Positions 43,673 through 53,943 of a stretch of DNA of 64,000 nt are shown here, piece after piece. The stretch lies in assembly GCA_030847615.1 (NCBI GenBank), contig JAUMIR010000005.1:167180596-167244595 (forward strand), given 5' to 3'. Every line of letters begins with the position of its first letter. Within the stretch, counting starts at the first letter, position 1. This DNA is from Gambelia wislizenii. Its lineage: Eukaryota; Chordata; Lepidosauria; Squamata; Crotaphytidae. Under the pieces are notes generated by a model. That model did no database searches and was not told the DNA's origin. It saw only the letters and a list, made by a program, of their open reading frames with translations. A program made the position numbers and the translations under genes.

Positions 43673-43797
43673 CTGGAGCAGGGGTTGGGCAAAATGGTAC
43701 CTTTCAGATGTTTTGGTCTGTAATTCCAAAAATGCCAGGTAATAGGCCATGCTGTTGGGGGGCTGATGGGACTTGTAATCCAAACCACCTGGAAAAA
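43673..43797. mobile_element. hAT-like palindromic repeat, family B (copy 1)
   Basis: The left arm (gcaggggttgggcaaaatgg, ctttcagatgttttggtctg, taattcc) is mirrored approximately by the right arm (gggacttgtaatccaaacc, acctgg). Related text lies at 61404-61525. Non-coding, about 125 bp. Confidence 0.5.
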
Positions 43798-43799
43798 AC

Positions 43800-45150
43800 C
43801 AAGATGCTTACTGATCTTCTTGGATGACAATATTTTATTCAAAATGACACTAATCCTAGAGTGATAGCTACAAGAAGCTTGCAAAACAAAAACAAAACCT
43901 AGCCATGCTGGTTATATGCAGGAAGTTACCATTTCTGGAACAAGGCTTGTTGAAGGCTTTCTTGTTGGGTCTTACCTTTTTTTGTGCTGGTAGGTTTTAA
44001 TGTTGGGGAGCACTCAAGTGTAAAATCAGCACATTTGGGGACAAACTCGGCTCACTATAAGGTACTTTATACTGAGTCAGAGCACTGATTCATCTAACTC
44101 TGTATCTAGACTAATAAAAAATGTATGTGGTCTCCTTGAACCAAAGTGGAAGCAGACAATTGGTACTCAATAGCACTGTGGTGGCAGAGCAGCTTTTAAA
44201 CTCACCTTTGTGGGAAAGCTAACAGGAGCTGGAGGATATCCATGGGATGAATCACCCAAAAGAAATGAGGATAGAAAGGTTGCTAATTGTCCAAACTGGG
44301 GAAGACGGGACATGACAGCAGAATGCGAAGACCACTCTAAAAATCTAAAGAAACATAAGAGAAAATATATATGCCAAAGATATTTGGAAAGTAACATGTG
44401 CTTATTTGCTATGGTGGCAATAGTGATCTATGGTAGAAAGGCAGGGGGGCAGGGCTAACTCAGGTAAGCATGATGCTAATAGTGGCAAAGGTGGACAGAC
44501 TGCAAGCAGAGGATGGAAGGGCATGAGCCACTCCTTCTCCTGATGCAGATATTAAACCCCAATTGGGGTCAACCTCACAAGTCTGTATGGTACCACCCAT
44601 GCTTTTCTGTACATTTGAACTTGCAAATTCCTTTACATTAAGATGTCAGTTTGATATACACTAAAGATGCAATCATCCATGCACTCTAGCTGCAACTCTT
44701 CACACTCTTTTCTCCAAACTGCATGCCTGAAGAAGAAATAGAAATAACCTCACTTTGATTGAGGTGGTTAGATATGCTTGAAGGCAATCTCATTTCAAAA
44801 AAAATTAATACTACATTACATACAAGACATTCTATAGGCATCATAATTACCACACAAGGGCCTCAAAATAAAACTTATGTACAGAAGGTGATAAGAGCCT
44901 CAAGAGGAAAATTATAAAAAGAATATTGAAAACAGGAACATATCTTGCTATTGATTTTTATGTGCTTCAAAGAAGGTTTTCTTTCCAAATCAATTGTTCC
45001 ATATCCCAAAAAGTCCATTTCTTCTAGCTGTTAGGCAGCATAGGCAGACTGGAAAATGAAACAGCAGTATCATTAACTTTTAATTAATGTGTATTTGTCC
45101 CATTCTCAATTTGGTTTTCTTACAAAAAACCTATGCAAAGTCATTTCTGT
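43800..45150. other. Unannotated sequence
   Basis: No coding feature or repeat family was recognised. Confidence 0.4.
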
Positions 45151-45239
45151 GAAGTCGAAGGCTTTCACGGCCAGCATCCATAGATTTTCCTTGGGTTTTT
45201 TTCTGGGCTGTGGGGCCGTGTTCTGGAATAGTTTCTTTC

Positions 45240-45275
45240 TGACATTTCACCTGCATCTGTGGCTGGCATCCTCAG
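45240..45275 (-). ncRNA. Hammerhead-ribozyme-like core in left Penelope terminal repeat
   Basis: On the minus strand: CTGAGGA (plus tcctcag, 45269-45275), stem II gccagc/gcaggt, GAAA (plus tttc, 45245-45248), then GTC (plus gac, 45241-45243). Helix I pairs tttt with agaa. The C after GAAA is changed to T compared with the right arm, which would affect helix III. Confidence 0.5.
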
Positions 45276-45285
45276 AAAATCCTCT

Positions 45286-45325
45286 CTGAGGATGCCAGCC
45301 ACAGATGCAGGTGAAACGTCAGAAA
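45286..45325 (+). ncRNA. Hammerhead-ribozyme-like core in right Penelope terminal repeat
   Basis: CTGAGGA (45286-45292, fits CUGANGA), a stem II of gccagc against gcaggt (one A/A mismatch, one G/U), then GAAAC (45313-45317) and GTC (45318-45320, cleavage triplet). The outer helix I is short (tct against aga). Penelope-like elements are known to carry such ribozymes with a minimal helix III. Whether this copy is active is unknown. Confidence 0.55.
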
Positions 45326-45446
45326 AAAACTATCCCAGAACATGGTCTCACAGCCTGGGAAAAAACCCAAGGAAAATCATTACTGTGATTTCACTGTATA
45401 GATAACTTACTCTCTGCTCAGACCATCTTCTGGGCTGGGGAAGATT

Positions 45447-45485
45447 CATTATTATTATTGTTATTATTATTATTATTATTATTAT
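45447..45485. repeat. (ATT)n tail of the L1
   Basis: About twelve ATT units with one GTT. On the minus strand this is an (AAT)n tail directly after the L1 3' UTR. Confidence 0.85.
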
Positions 45486-45679
45486 AGAATACAATAAAAT
45501 TAAGAAAAGAAAAACAATCAATCTATATCCTAAACATGTGTGTCTGATTATTTACACAATTTACATTGTTTGATCCATCACAAGAAAGAAACTACACAGT
45601 TCTACTTACCTCTACTTCACTTTGAGCCATCTCCTAGCTCCTGGCTTTACTCAATGGTTGTATATACAGTATATCTTAT

Positions 45680-45967
45680 TTAACAAATCTGTTTCATTCT
45701 TCTATCATCTTTTAATTTAGGTGTCTTTCTATATTCTATCCACATGCCATTATCGCGAGTCACTCCTCTCAATATCCTGACATTCATTATCCATTTATCA
45801 TCCCCATTACATTTAGACTGGTGCCTCAATAGTTCCTTTCCACCAAGGCTTCTCTTCTGACTTTCCTGATTATTACTCTTAACATCAAAGCCATCCTTTT
45901 TTTTACATGATCCTAACAGTTCCCTTTCTACTTCGTTGAATCGCTTAACGTTATACCATATCTTCAA
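45680..45967 (-). other. L1 3' region with a 95-codon open frame
   Basis: An open frame downstream of ORF2 encodes a lysine- and arginine-rich sequence with no domain I recognise (for example RSLGGKELLRHQSKCNGDDK). It lies in another phase from the end of ORF2 and may be a chance frame within the 3' UTR. The second L1 does not show an obvious counterpart. Confidence 0.3.
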
Positions 45968-46038
45968 TTGGCTTTACTAGTTCTACTTTAAATAATTGAA
46001 CTAGATTAAATTAATTGTAATTTTGCAATATTTCCCCA

Positions 46039-49000
46039 TCAATTAACAAAAAAAATGGATATGGTTGCCCAATCTTTTAAATAAACTGCTGTAGTTTTCC
46101 CTTTGAGTTTCATAGTTAAATAATCCATATACATTGTTTCGTGTAACTTTCCAAGCCATTGATCTACAGTAGGAGGATCTTTGGCTTTCCAAATTTTGGC
46201 AAAATTTATCCTAGCCGATACAATCATATAACACATCAATCTTCCATGTTTCTTTTCTAACATATCCCCTGTCATTCCCAATAAAAAAATTTCAGGTTTC
46301 CATGGGATATATATTTGAAGAATTTCTTCCATCACTTGTTTAATTTTCTTCCAATATTTTTTTGGAAAATATAGTTTGCAGTCCAAAAAGAGGAAATGGT
46401 TTTGCTATTGAAGGGTTAACTGAGAAGCCATATGAGATGAGTTGATGTAACTTCCTATAGTTTTGCTATTGGTGAATCTGGGATGAAGGGGAGTGTCTGA
46501 GTATTCTTCTTTGTTCCAGAAGCCATGATCCTCTAACAAACCGCATGGACCCCGGCCAGGGGTGTCCTAAACATAGTTTTGTAACAATGTAGTTTTTAAG
46601 TATTTTGAACTAGTTTTAGTTTGTTTTGATGGAGTTTTTGTTCCTGCCAAGAATGAGCTCTCTAAACTGTGAGTAAAGATGCTTTTGTACTTTTTAAACT
46701 AACTTTTGAGTCTTGAGTGGTTATTTTGCTAATTAAACAACTTTGGAAAAGACAAAGGGTGTTTGGTTACTTATTAAGCTGTGCTTTTACATATGCTAAC
46801 ATTCTGACGCTAGATGCTGCTGCGTTTGCATTAAACTCTGCTAAGTTGGCTGTATTTTCCACTAACGTGTGAAATACAGTGGATGTTTAAACAGGGATAA
46901 CATACCCTGATATTTTAAACAGTGTATTTTATACACATTCCAATATATTTAACTGTTACCTTACATTCCTACCATAGATGGAAAAACGTTCTCTTCTTTT
47001 CACCATATTTTCAACAGGTCTCACTAATTCCTTTGTACATCATTGACAGCTTACGTGGGGAGCGGTACCAGCAGAAATACATTTTATAAACATTCTCCCT
47101 AATATTCTGACTTGAACTTGTTTTCATCTGTGATATCCATAATTTTCTCCAGCTTTCCTTGTCTATAGTATGACCAATGTTCCGGGCCCATACTATCATA
47201 TTTGATTTTACAGTTTCTTCTTCAGTGTCCCATTTTAACAGCAAGTTGTAAAATTTTGAAATCATTTTTTTAATATCGTGCTTCAGGAATCTCCTCCCAC
47301 TCCAACCTGCCAGTTGTAATTCCTATTAATTTACAATCCATTTTGTACCTCTCCTTCAGCTGTCTATACAAATACCAATGACATTCCACATTTCCATCCT
47401 TTAATTCCTCTTGTGTTTTGAAAGAAACCTGATCACCTTTTACTGACAATATGTCTTTGTACTTTAACCATTGGAGTGATGGTATACCTTCTCTATAAAA
47501 TAGAGCCTCATGTGGCGAGGCCCACATAGGTATCTGTGGGAATAATCTACCTTTAACTTTTTTCCAACACTTAATTAGTGAACTCCTAATACAGTTATTA
47601 TGGAACTCTTTATTAGCTGTGTCTTTATCATAAAATAAATAAGCATGCCAACCAAACCGGTTGCTATGCCCTTCAATTGACAGAAGCTTCTCATCCTCCA
47701 GAGTTGGCCATTCATGTATCCAAGTCAAACATGAGGCATCATGATATAGGCTTAGGTTGGGTAAACCTAAACCCCCTCTGTCCTTAGAATCCTGTAGCAC
47801 TTTCATTTTAATTCTGGGTTTCTTCCCGGACCAAATAAATTTCGATAATTCTGATTGCCAGTCCTTAAAGAATGTTTGAGTATGGATTATTGGAATAATT
47901 TGAAACAAGAATATCATTCTGGGTAAGTGCCATTCATTTTAATGGCACTAATGCTTCCTAAAAGCATCAGGTTCAAATGTTGCCAGTTATCCATATCTTT
48001 CCTAATTTGTGACCACACTTTTTTGTAATTGTTGTCAAAAAGTTTCGAATTGTCACTTGTCAAGTTAATACCCAAGTATTTAACCGAGTTTGTTATCTTG
48101 AATCCTGTTTTTTCATTTATATACTTTCTATCCATCTCTGAGAGATTTTTTTGTAAGATCATAGTTTTTTCTTTGTTTACTTTCAATCCTGTCACATACT
48201 CAAAGATTTTAAGTATCTTCATTAGGTATGCAATTTCCTCCAGTGGTTTACCCAGAGATATTGCCAGATCATCTGCATACAGTCTAAGTTTGAATTTATT
48301 CTTTTTAATTTCAGTCCCGCTGATCCTATCTTCTTGATTCATTCTTATGGTCAGGAGTTCCATAACTAATGAGATTAGTAACAGAGATAAGGGGCACCCT
48401 TGTCTGGTGCCCTTTAAGATCTGTATTTCCTCCATTTTTTCTCCATTTATTATAATCCTAGCCAATTGTTTACGGTATATTTCCTTAATCCAATTTATAA
48501 ACCTTTGACCTGCATTAATTCTTTCCAATATTTTCACTATTATACTCCATTTTACATTGTCAAAGGCTTTCTCAATGTCAAGAAATATTAGTGATAATTT
48601 TTTATCCTTATATTTTCCATGATAGTCGATTAAATTTAATACATGCCTGATATTGTCTTTCATATGCCTTCCTGGGAGAAACCCTCTTTGATCTTCACTA
48701 ATCCACTCCTGCAGTACATTTTTCATCCTATTTGCCAATATCGTTGTGAAGATTTTGTAGTCAACATTGAGTAGGGATATGAGGCGATAGTTCTTAGGAT
48801 CCAAACAGTCCTTACTTTCTTTAGGGATTAGTATTATATTTGCCTCTTCCCAGGATCTTGGGTATAATCCTTTACTAATAGCATCTATCGTATTTTTGAG
48901 TGGCAACAATAGTTGGCCTTCCATCAATTTTTATAAAATTTCAGAGTAAAACCCTGCAGACCCAGGGCTTTCCCTTCCTTTAAGTTCCGAATAGCTTCTA

Positions 49001-50362
49001 CAAACTCCATCACAGCAATTGGTTGATTCAATAATTATTTATGATGTTCATAACAAGCAGCTACAGTGTTGCCTTTCAGAATGTTTGGATTTCCATATGA
49101 TCTTTCATCTTACGTTGATATAATGTGGTATAATAATCTTTGAAACCATCTTTATTTTCTGCTGATCTGAATATATTTGATCATCTACTTTCACTTTTGA
49201 GATGAAACTCCTTTCTTTCCGCTTCCTTAGTTGATAAGCCAACCATTTCCCAGGCTTATTTGACTGCTCAAATCTTTTCTGTTCCATGTACTGGATCTTC
49301 ATTTTAATCTCCCCCATTGCATCTGCCATCACTTGCTCCTGCAAGAGTTTTAGTTCTCTTGACAAGATTTTATTTGTTGGATCACTTTGCAATTTGATTT
49401 CTCTTTCTCTAATTTCATTTTTAATTTTTTTCCACTCTTGCCAATTTCTTCTTCCACAATATAGTATTTTCCTGGATAAAAATACCTCTCAGCACCGCCT
49501 TAAAGGAATCCCAGATGATATTAACGTCTGTGTCTGTATCCAAATTGGCTTCAAAATACCATTTGATTTCTTGTTTCGCCTTCTGTAGAATACCTTCATT
49601 TAACAGTAAGTTATCATTAAGCCACCAATGGAACTCTGATTTGCCTCCTTCTTTTAATTCCAACAAAACAGGGTTATGATCTGAACAAATCTTAGGAAGT
49701 ATTTCCAATGTTTGGATTGTGTTACCAATGTTTTTTGATATCAAAAAAAAGTCAATTCTTGAGAAGGATTTATGCCTCTCACAATAAAAAGTGTAGTCCT
49801 TGGCGTCATTGTATTTTAATCTCCATGCATCTACAAGTGCGAGGTTTTCCACTAGGAAAAAAAAGGATTTGGGTAATTTACCTTGGTTTTCCCAGACTAT
49901 CTTCTGCAATTTTCTATCTTTCACCGGTGAAATTACTCTATTCCAATCTCCACACAGAATCAGACAGTCATGCTCAAATTCAGATATTCTGTTCAGTAGT
50001 TTTTTTTTGAAAAAGACATCTTTTTCTCCCAATGGTGCTTACAGACCTAAAATCAGAGTTTTCTTGGATTGTATATTAACTTCAATTATCAAGAATTGTC
50101 CTTCCAGGTCATTGTATAACTCTTGCACCTGAATTTTATTGTTCACATATATCACTACTCCTTCCTTTTTGTTTTTAGCAGCAGATACATATTCTTTTCC
50201 TAATTTCTTGTTTTTTAGGAGGCCAATATCTTGTTGTTTAATATGAGTCTCCTGCAGACAAATTATATCATATCTATTTTTCCCTAGTAGATGAAAAATA
50301 TTTTTCCTTTTCTCTGGGGAGTTTAACCCTTTCACATTCCAGGTTAGAATTTTTGTTTTCAT
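46039..50362 (-). pseudogene. L1 ORF2 (endonuclease-RT), broken
   Basis: EN (50362-49421): ILTWNVKGLNSPEKR with the Asn ligand, IICLQETHI with the catalytic Glu, LILCGDWNRV, SRIDFFLIS and CSDHNPVLLEL with the SDH catalytic end. One TAA lies at 50041-50039. After a frameshift near 49415 a connector follows. RT (48927-47914): NYRLISLLNVDYKIFTTILA, EDQRGFLPGRHMKDNI, LSLIFLDIEKAFDNVKW, KGTRQGCPLSLLLISLV and LRLYADDLAISL with both Asp intact. Frameshifts occur at 47915 and 47268. The C-terminal region (47917-47270, 47265-47011, 46386-46039) matches the other L1 copy at 52747-53748. About 3.7 kb once the insertion is removed, typical of L1. Confidence 0.9.
46358..46937. mobile_element. Unidentified 580-bp insertion in L1 ORF2
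   Basis: An exact 9-bp duplication, ttccaatat, lies at 46349-46357 and 46938-46946 and brackets the block. Removing one copy and the block restores the L1 reading (…KKYWKKIKQV, as in the other L1). The block has no long frame, no SINE promoter and no LINE end I know. It is T-rich at its plus-strand left edge (tttttt then ggaaaatatag). A run like ctgtgagtaaagatgctttt followed by ttgagtcttgagtggttatt recalls the polyadenylation-to-U5 part of an LTR, but TG...CA ends and a 4-6 bp duplication are absent. Confidence 0.6.
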
Positions 50363-50422
50363 TTTGTTCTTGACTTGGCACTTTCCTTAATTTCTTAAGT
50401 CAGCTCCTTCCTTTTTCGACCC

Positions 50423-51386
50423 TTAGTCTTCCTCATGGTACTGCTTTTCCTCTTGTTGTGAATCTATATCTGACTCTTCTTTTCCTTCTTCTTCCTCTTC
50501 ACCTCCCCCAGCTGAATCCGTTCCTCCTGCACCCTCTTCTGATTTTTCTTGTTTGTCTGATTCTGGGGGTCCTTTGTACTGAAATTTAAAGTCTTTTTTG
50601 TACTTGGTTAGAAAATCCTCAATTTTTCCCTCCAAGTTGATTCTAAAGACCTTTTATTTGAATCTAAAGGAAATTCCTTCTAATTTTTCCCACTTATATT
50701 TAATTCTGTTTTGCCTTAATTGTTCCGTTAGTTCTTTGTAAACCCTTCTCTTCTTGAGGATCCTTGAGGGGATGTCTTTAAACAATATAGTATTGTTTCC
50801 CTCTATTTCAAATCTTTGCTCAAAATTCTTCTGTAAGACTAAATCTCTTGTTCGCTTCCTCACAAAATATATTACAATATCCCTGGGAAGTTTTTTTCTG
50901 TCTTGCAATTCTAGAGGGTATTCTATAAATCTTATCAATTTCTTGTTCAAATTGCGATTTTGTCCTGCCCATAAATTTAGCTAGCTTCAGGATTAAAATC
51001 TTATATAAATCTTCTTCCATTTGTTCTGTCAGTCCTCTCAATTTGATACAATTTTCTTTCCATTTCATCTCCTGAAGAGCAAGTTCATCCAGTTCCTTCT
51101 CCTCATTATCTTCGAAAGATTCTGTTACTTTCTCAAGACTCTCCACTTTCAATTCCAACACATTCATCTTCTCATTCAATTTCTTTGAATCTTCTATCAC
51201 TTTATCTATAGATTCTCTAATACTCTTCAACTCTTTTTTCATTTCCTGCTTCTGTTCCATTTTCATCTCCTTTAACTCCTCTCTCATCAGCCTGATCTCT
51301 TCTAAAATCGAGCCTTGGCTCAATTGACTCACTTCTAAAGGTGGTCTTCTCACAATTTGCAATGTTATTTGTGTTGTTTTCCTCAT
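50423..51386 (-). pseudogene. L1 ORF1 (RNA-binding protein), broken
   Basis: The frame from 51386 starts MRKTTQITLQIVRRPPLEVS and then has a long charged coiled coil (KEMKMEQKQEMKKELKSIRE, KLNEKMNVLELKVESLEKV), the trimerising part of L1 ORF1p. A segment follows (NCIKLRGLTEQMEEDLYKI, GRTKSQFEQEIDKIYRIPS) where the RRM domain lies. A frameshift near 50890 moves to LPRDIVIYFVRKRTRDLVLQ, then LFKDIPSRILKKRRVYKELT, the RRM/C-terminal domain. A TAA at 50654-50656 is followed by an acidic tail (50635-50423, with EEEEEGKEESD). ORF1p coats L1 RNA; this copy is dead. Confidence 0.85.
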
Positions 51387-51409
51387 TCTGATATATCAGG
51401 AAACCCAAA

Positions 51410-52060
51410 AAACATCACAGTCTCAGGTGCTCAAAACAGTCCTGACATTACTCAGTCAAAAAAGCTCTGGCCAACTCTTTCAGATATTTTCTATTCTATT
51501 CTATTCTTCAGATCATCCAATATGCTTCAATCAGATTAATAACCAACATACATTCAAGTCAGTCAGAGTGTAATGTCAGCACTTTTCAGTAGCATCAAAT
51601 TGAGCAACAATCAATAACAATTTTCATAGCTAAAATTATTTTTTCAGTAGCATCAATTTGAGCAACAATCAAAAAACAGTTTTCATAGCTATGATAATTT
51701 TAGCACTTTCCGGTATCCAGTTCAAAAAAATCCTATAGTTCAATATGTGGTCTATCTAGTATCTAATGTCGTCACCCAGGATCAATGCCAGATCAATATG
51801 TATTCCATGTAAATTCAGTATTCGCATTCAATATATGCATTCAAAATATATGTATTCAATATACATTCAGCACATATTCATTTCGACCATGAATATTTTA
51901 AGCTCACCAATTAATCTGCGAGAATCAATGCCCCTCAGTATTATTCAATGTTGTTCAATATTATTCAGTATTATCAATATTGTCAGTGTTATCAAAAATT
52001 GCTGTTGTATAAAACTATCAATTTTAATACAATTTTAAAGCCCGAGCTGGGAAAGATTCT
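51410..52060 (-). mobile_element. L1 5' UTR-like region with repeats
   Basis: Two tandem 58-bp units start with ttttcagtagcatcaa at 51583 and 51641. Upstream on the minus strand is a TTCAATAT/TTCAGTAT-rich tract (about 51800-51990). It is contiguous with ORF1. No promoter motif is clear. Confidence 0.5.
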
Positions 52061-52560
52061 GAGCATTGATATTTCTGTGGTCGACTGAAGCCAGTTTCAC
52101 ACAAGCACTCATTAAGGCTTTTTTGTTTTGTTTTTGTCATCTCATTCATCCCATTTTACATTCCTTTAATGGAGTGGAGCTTCTTGCCATATTTTCTTGT
52201 GATCACTAAATATGAAGATTCATGCATTGGAAAGTATATTTTCTCTATCTTCTTGCAATCATCATTGACTCCTGAATTGTTTATCATTTCCTTTCTGGCA
52301 CGAGGATCATTGTGGTTTATTCTCTAATGGGCTAGGTATTTTAAAGCCAAGACTGGGGTAGCCAAGTTTTTTGGACCCTGATACAGGACAACCCTCTCTG
52401 TTGCCCAGCCAGTTCAAGACTGGCTGGTACACATTTTTTACATCACGATGTAATAGTGTAATACAATAATAAGATGCGCTTCGTTAGCCTGTTTTAGTTA
52501 AAATAATTAAACTAAATATGCTATTTACGTCTTACTGAATTATTGTCTTGTGAGTATATA
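52061..52560. other. Spacer between the two L1 copies
   Basis: It contains the inverted pair agccagttcaag/actggctggt near 52410. The 3' limit of the second L1 is not identifiable, so part of this may be its 3' UTR. Confidence 0.35.
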
Positions 52561-53755
52561 TCTTAATGACTTCCTGACTGGATGCCTTCAAAATCCCTCA
52601 TATTATAATGAACATCATCATCCTTCCCCCAAAATGGGAGAAATGTCCTTCATTTAGTTGACTTCTATACTTCCATACATTCTTATTAATTACATTTTAT
52701 AATAGATCTCTGATGTTTCTACAATATAAAGAATAAAAAAGAAAACTTAAAAGATTATTATCTTTTTACCCCACCTGCCCGTTAAATATGTAACGATCAT
52801 TATCCAGTCTTTTTGATGTTTTCCTTCCAATTCACCTTTTAATTTCAGGGTTAATCTGTCCAAAAAATAAGATTCAAAAAGTTTCTCCAACCATTGATCA
52901 ATGGTAGGAGAATTCTTATTCTTCCACATTTTCGCATAGACTATTCTAGCTGTTAACAATCATGTAAAAAATTATTTTTCCATGCTCTGTCTCCTGCGAT
53001 CTCTCTATCATCCCTAAAAGAAAGGTCTCAGGTTTCCATTGAAGAGAGATATTCAGTATGTGGTCTATTATTTGTTTGATCTGTAACCAGTATTTTTTTG
53101 CTGCCTTACATTGCCACCATAGATGAAAAAAGGTCGCATTTTTCTCTCCACATTTCCAGCATATATTCTGGGAACCTTTATACATTTTCGACAACTTATT
53201 AGGTGATAAATACCACCTGTAATACATCTTATACACATTCTCTCGTAAATCTTGACTTAGTGTCCTTTTTATTTGATTTATCCACAGATGTTCCCATTTA
53301 TCTAGATCAATTGTGTGACCAAAATTTTGCGCCCAGGCAATCATATTTGATTTAACAGTTTCATCTTCCGTATCCCATTGCAATAATAATTTGTAAAATC
53401 TTGTAATCATGTTTTTATTGCCTGCTTCAGTAATGTTTTCCCATTGTGATTTTTCTGTCATAATTCCACTCAGTCTTTTATTCATTTTAAATCTTTCCTT
53501 TATCTGTGTGTGTAGATACCAATGGCAATCCAAACCTTCTCTTTTAATTTCCTCCTGAGATTTCATTAAATAATCGTCACCACATAGTTTAAGAACATCT
53601 TTATATTTCAACCATTGGTTCGACGGTATGCCTTCTCTATTATAAAATGCTTCGTGGGGTGATAAGCATAAAGGTAGTTGGTGGAAGAATCTCATTTTCA
53701 CTCTTTTCCAACACTTAATCAATGATCTTCTTATACAATGGTTATAAGTCACCTG
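52560..53755 (-). mobile_element. L1 LINE, 5'-truncated second copy
   Basis: Only the C-terminal third of ORF2 and a 3' UTR are present. Similarity to the first L1 ends near 53750 (aaccattgtataagaagatc on plus read in reverse), marking the truncation. The 3' end is only approximate. Confidence 0.8.
52747..53755 (-). pseudogene. L1 ORF2 C-terminal region
   Basis: The frame 53797-52946 carries NHCIRRSLIKCWKRVKMRFF, SPHEAFYNREGIPSNQWLKY, YKMYYRWYLSPNKLSKMYK, then CWKCGEKNATFFHLWWQC. The last is the C-terminal Cys/His-rich segment conserved in vertebrate L1. One frameshift near 52955 leads to ARIVYAKMWKNKNSPTIDQW and LEKLFESYFLDRLTLKLKGE. It corresponds to 47700-46039 of the first copy and lacks that copy's 580-bp insertion. 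The first about 15 residues of the frame (53797-53755) lie outside the L1. Confidence 0.85.
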
Positions 53756-53799
53756 TAGAATCAACAGTAAGGAAGTGTGGGTGCCAGCTGCACTCAAAA

Positions 53800-53935
53800 C
53801 AGATGGACCATATCTGAGATTATGTTGCTATGTTTTAAAAGTTCTGTGGTTGGTCTATTGTGAACACAGGTGGCATTTTCAAAAGTGGGAGCAAGCTGTA
53901 CTTTCAACAGACCAACCCCAGAGAAAATGGCCACA
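53800..53935. mobile_element. Possible small inverted-repeat element
   Basis: ttctgtggttggtctattgt near 53840 is mirrored by caacagaccaaccccagag near 53908. The two are approximately 16-bp inverted arms 65 bp apart. Confidence 0.35.
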
Positions 53936-53943
53936 GAATGGAT

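Larger units (their letters stand above)
45154..45380. mobile_element. Penelope-like terminal repeats in inverted (head-to-head) arrangement
   Basis: The left arm 45154-45275 (gtcgaaggctttcacggcc ... tcctcag) is the reverse complement of the right arm 45284-45380 (ctctgaggatgccagccac ... ggaaaatcat) over about 95 bp, with a centre near 45280. The right arm is also nearly identical to 26665-26745 next to the Penelope-like endonuclease remnant. That link identifies the sequence as Penelope-type terminal repeat. No coding part lies between the arms. Confidence 0.8.
45447..52060 (-). mobile_element. L1 LINE, nearly full length, degenerate
   Basis: In minus orientation: 5' UTR-like region (about 52060-51410) with a 58-bp tandem duplication, ORF1 (51386-50420), ORF2 (50362-46039), a 3' region and an (AAT)n tail at 45447. 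Both ORFs have a handful of frameshifts and stops rather than saturation damage, so decay is intermediate. A 580-bp foreign block (46358-46937) with its own target duplication splits ORF2 near its C-terminus. The exact 5' end is not fixed. Confidence 0.85.

Noticed and set aside
45447..45485. CRISPR-like or satellite array
   Set aside because: A plain (ATT)n tail of a LINE. No array with spaced direct repeats exists anywhere in the window.
48029..48337. Plus-strand 102-codon hydrophobic frame (membrane-protein-like)
   Set aside because: It is the antisense of the L1 RT coding strand.
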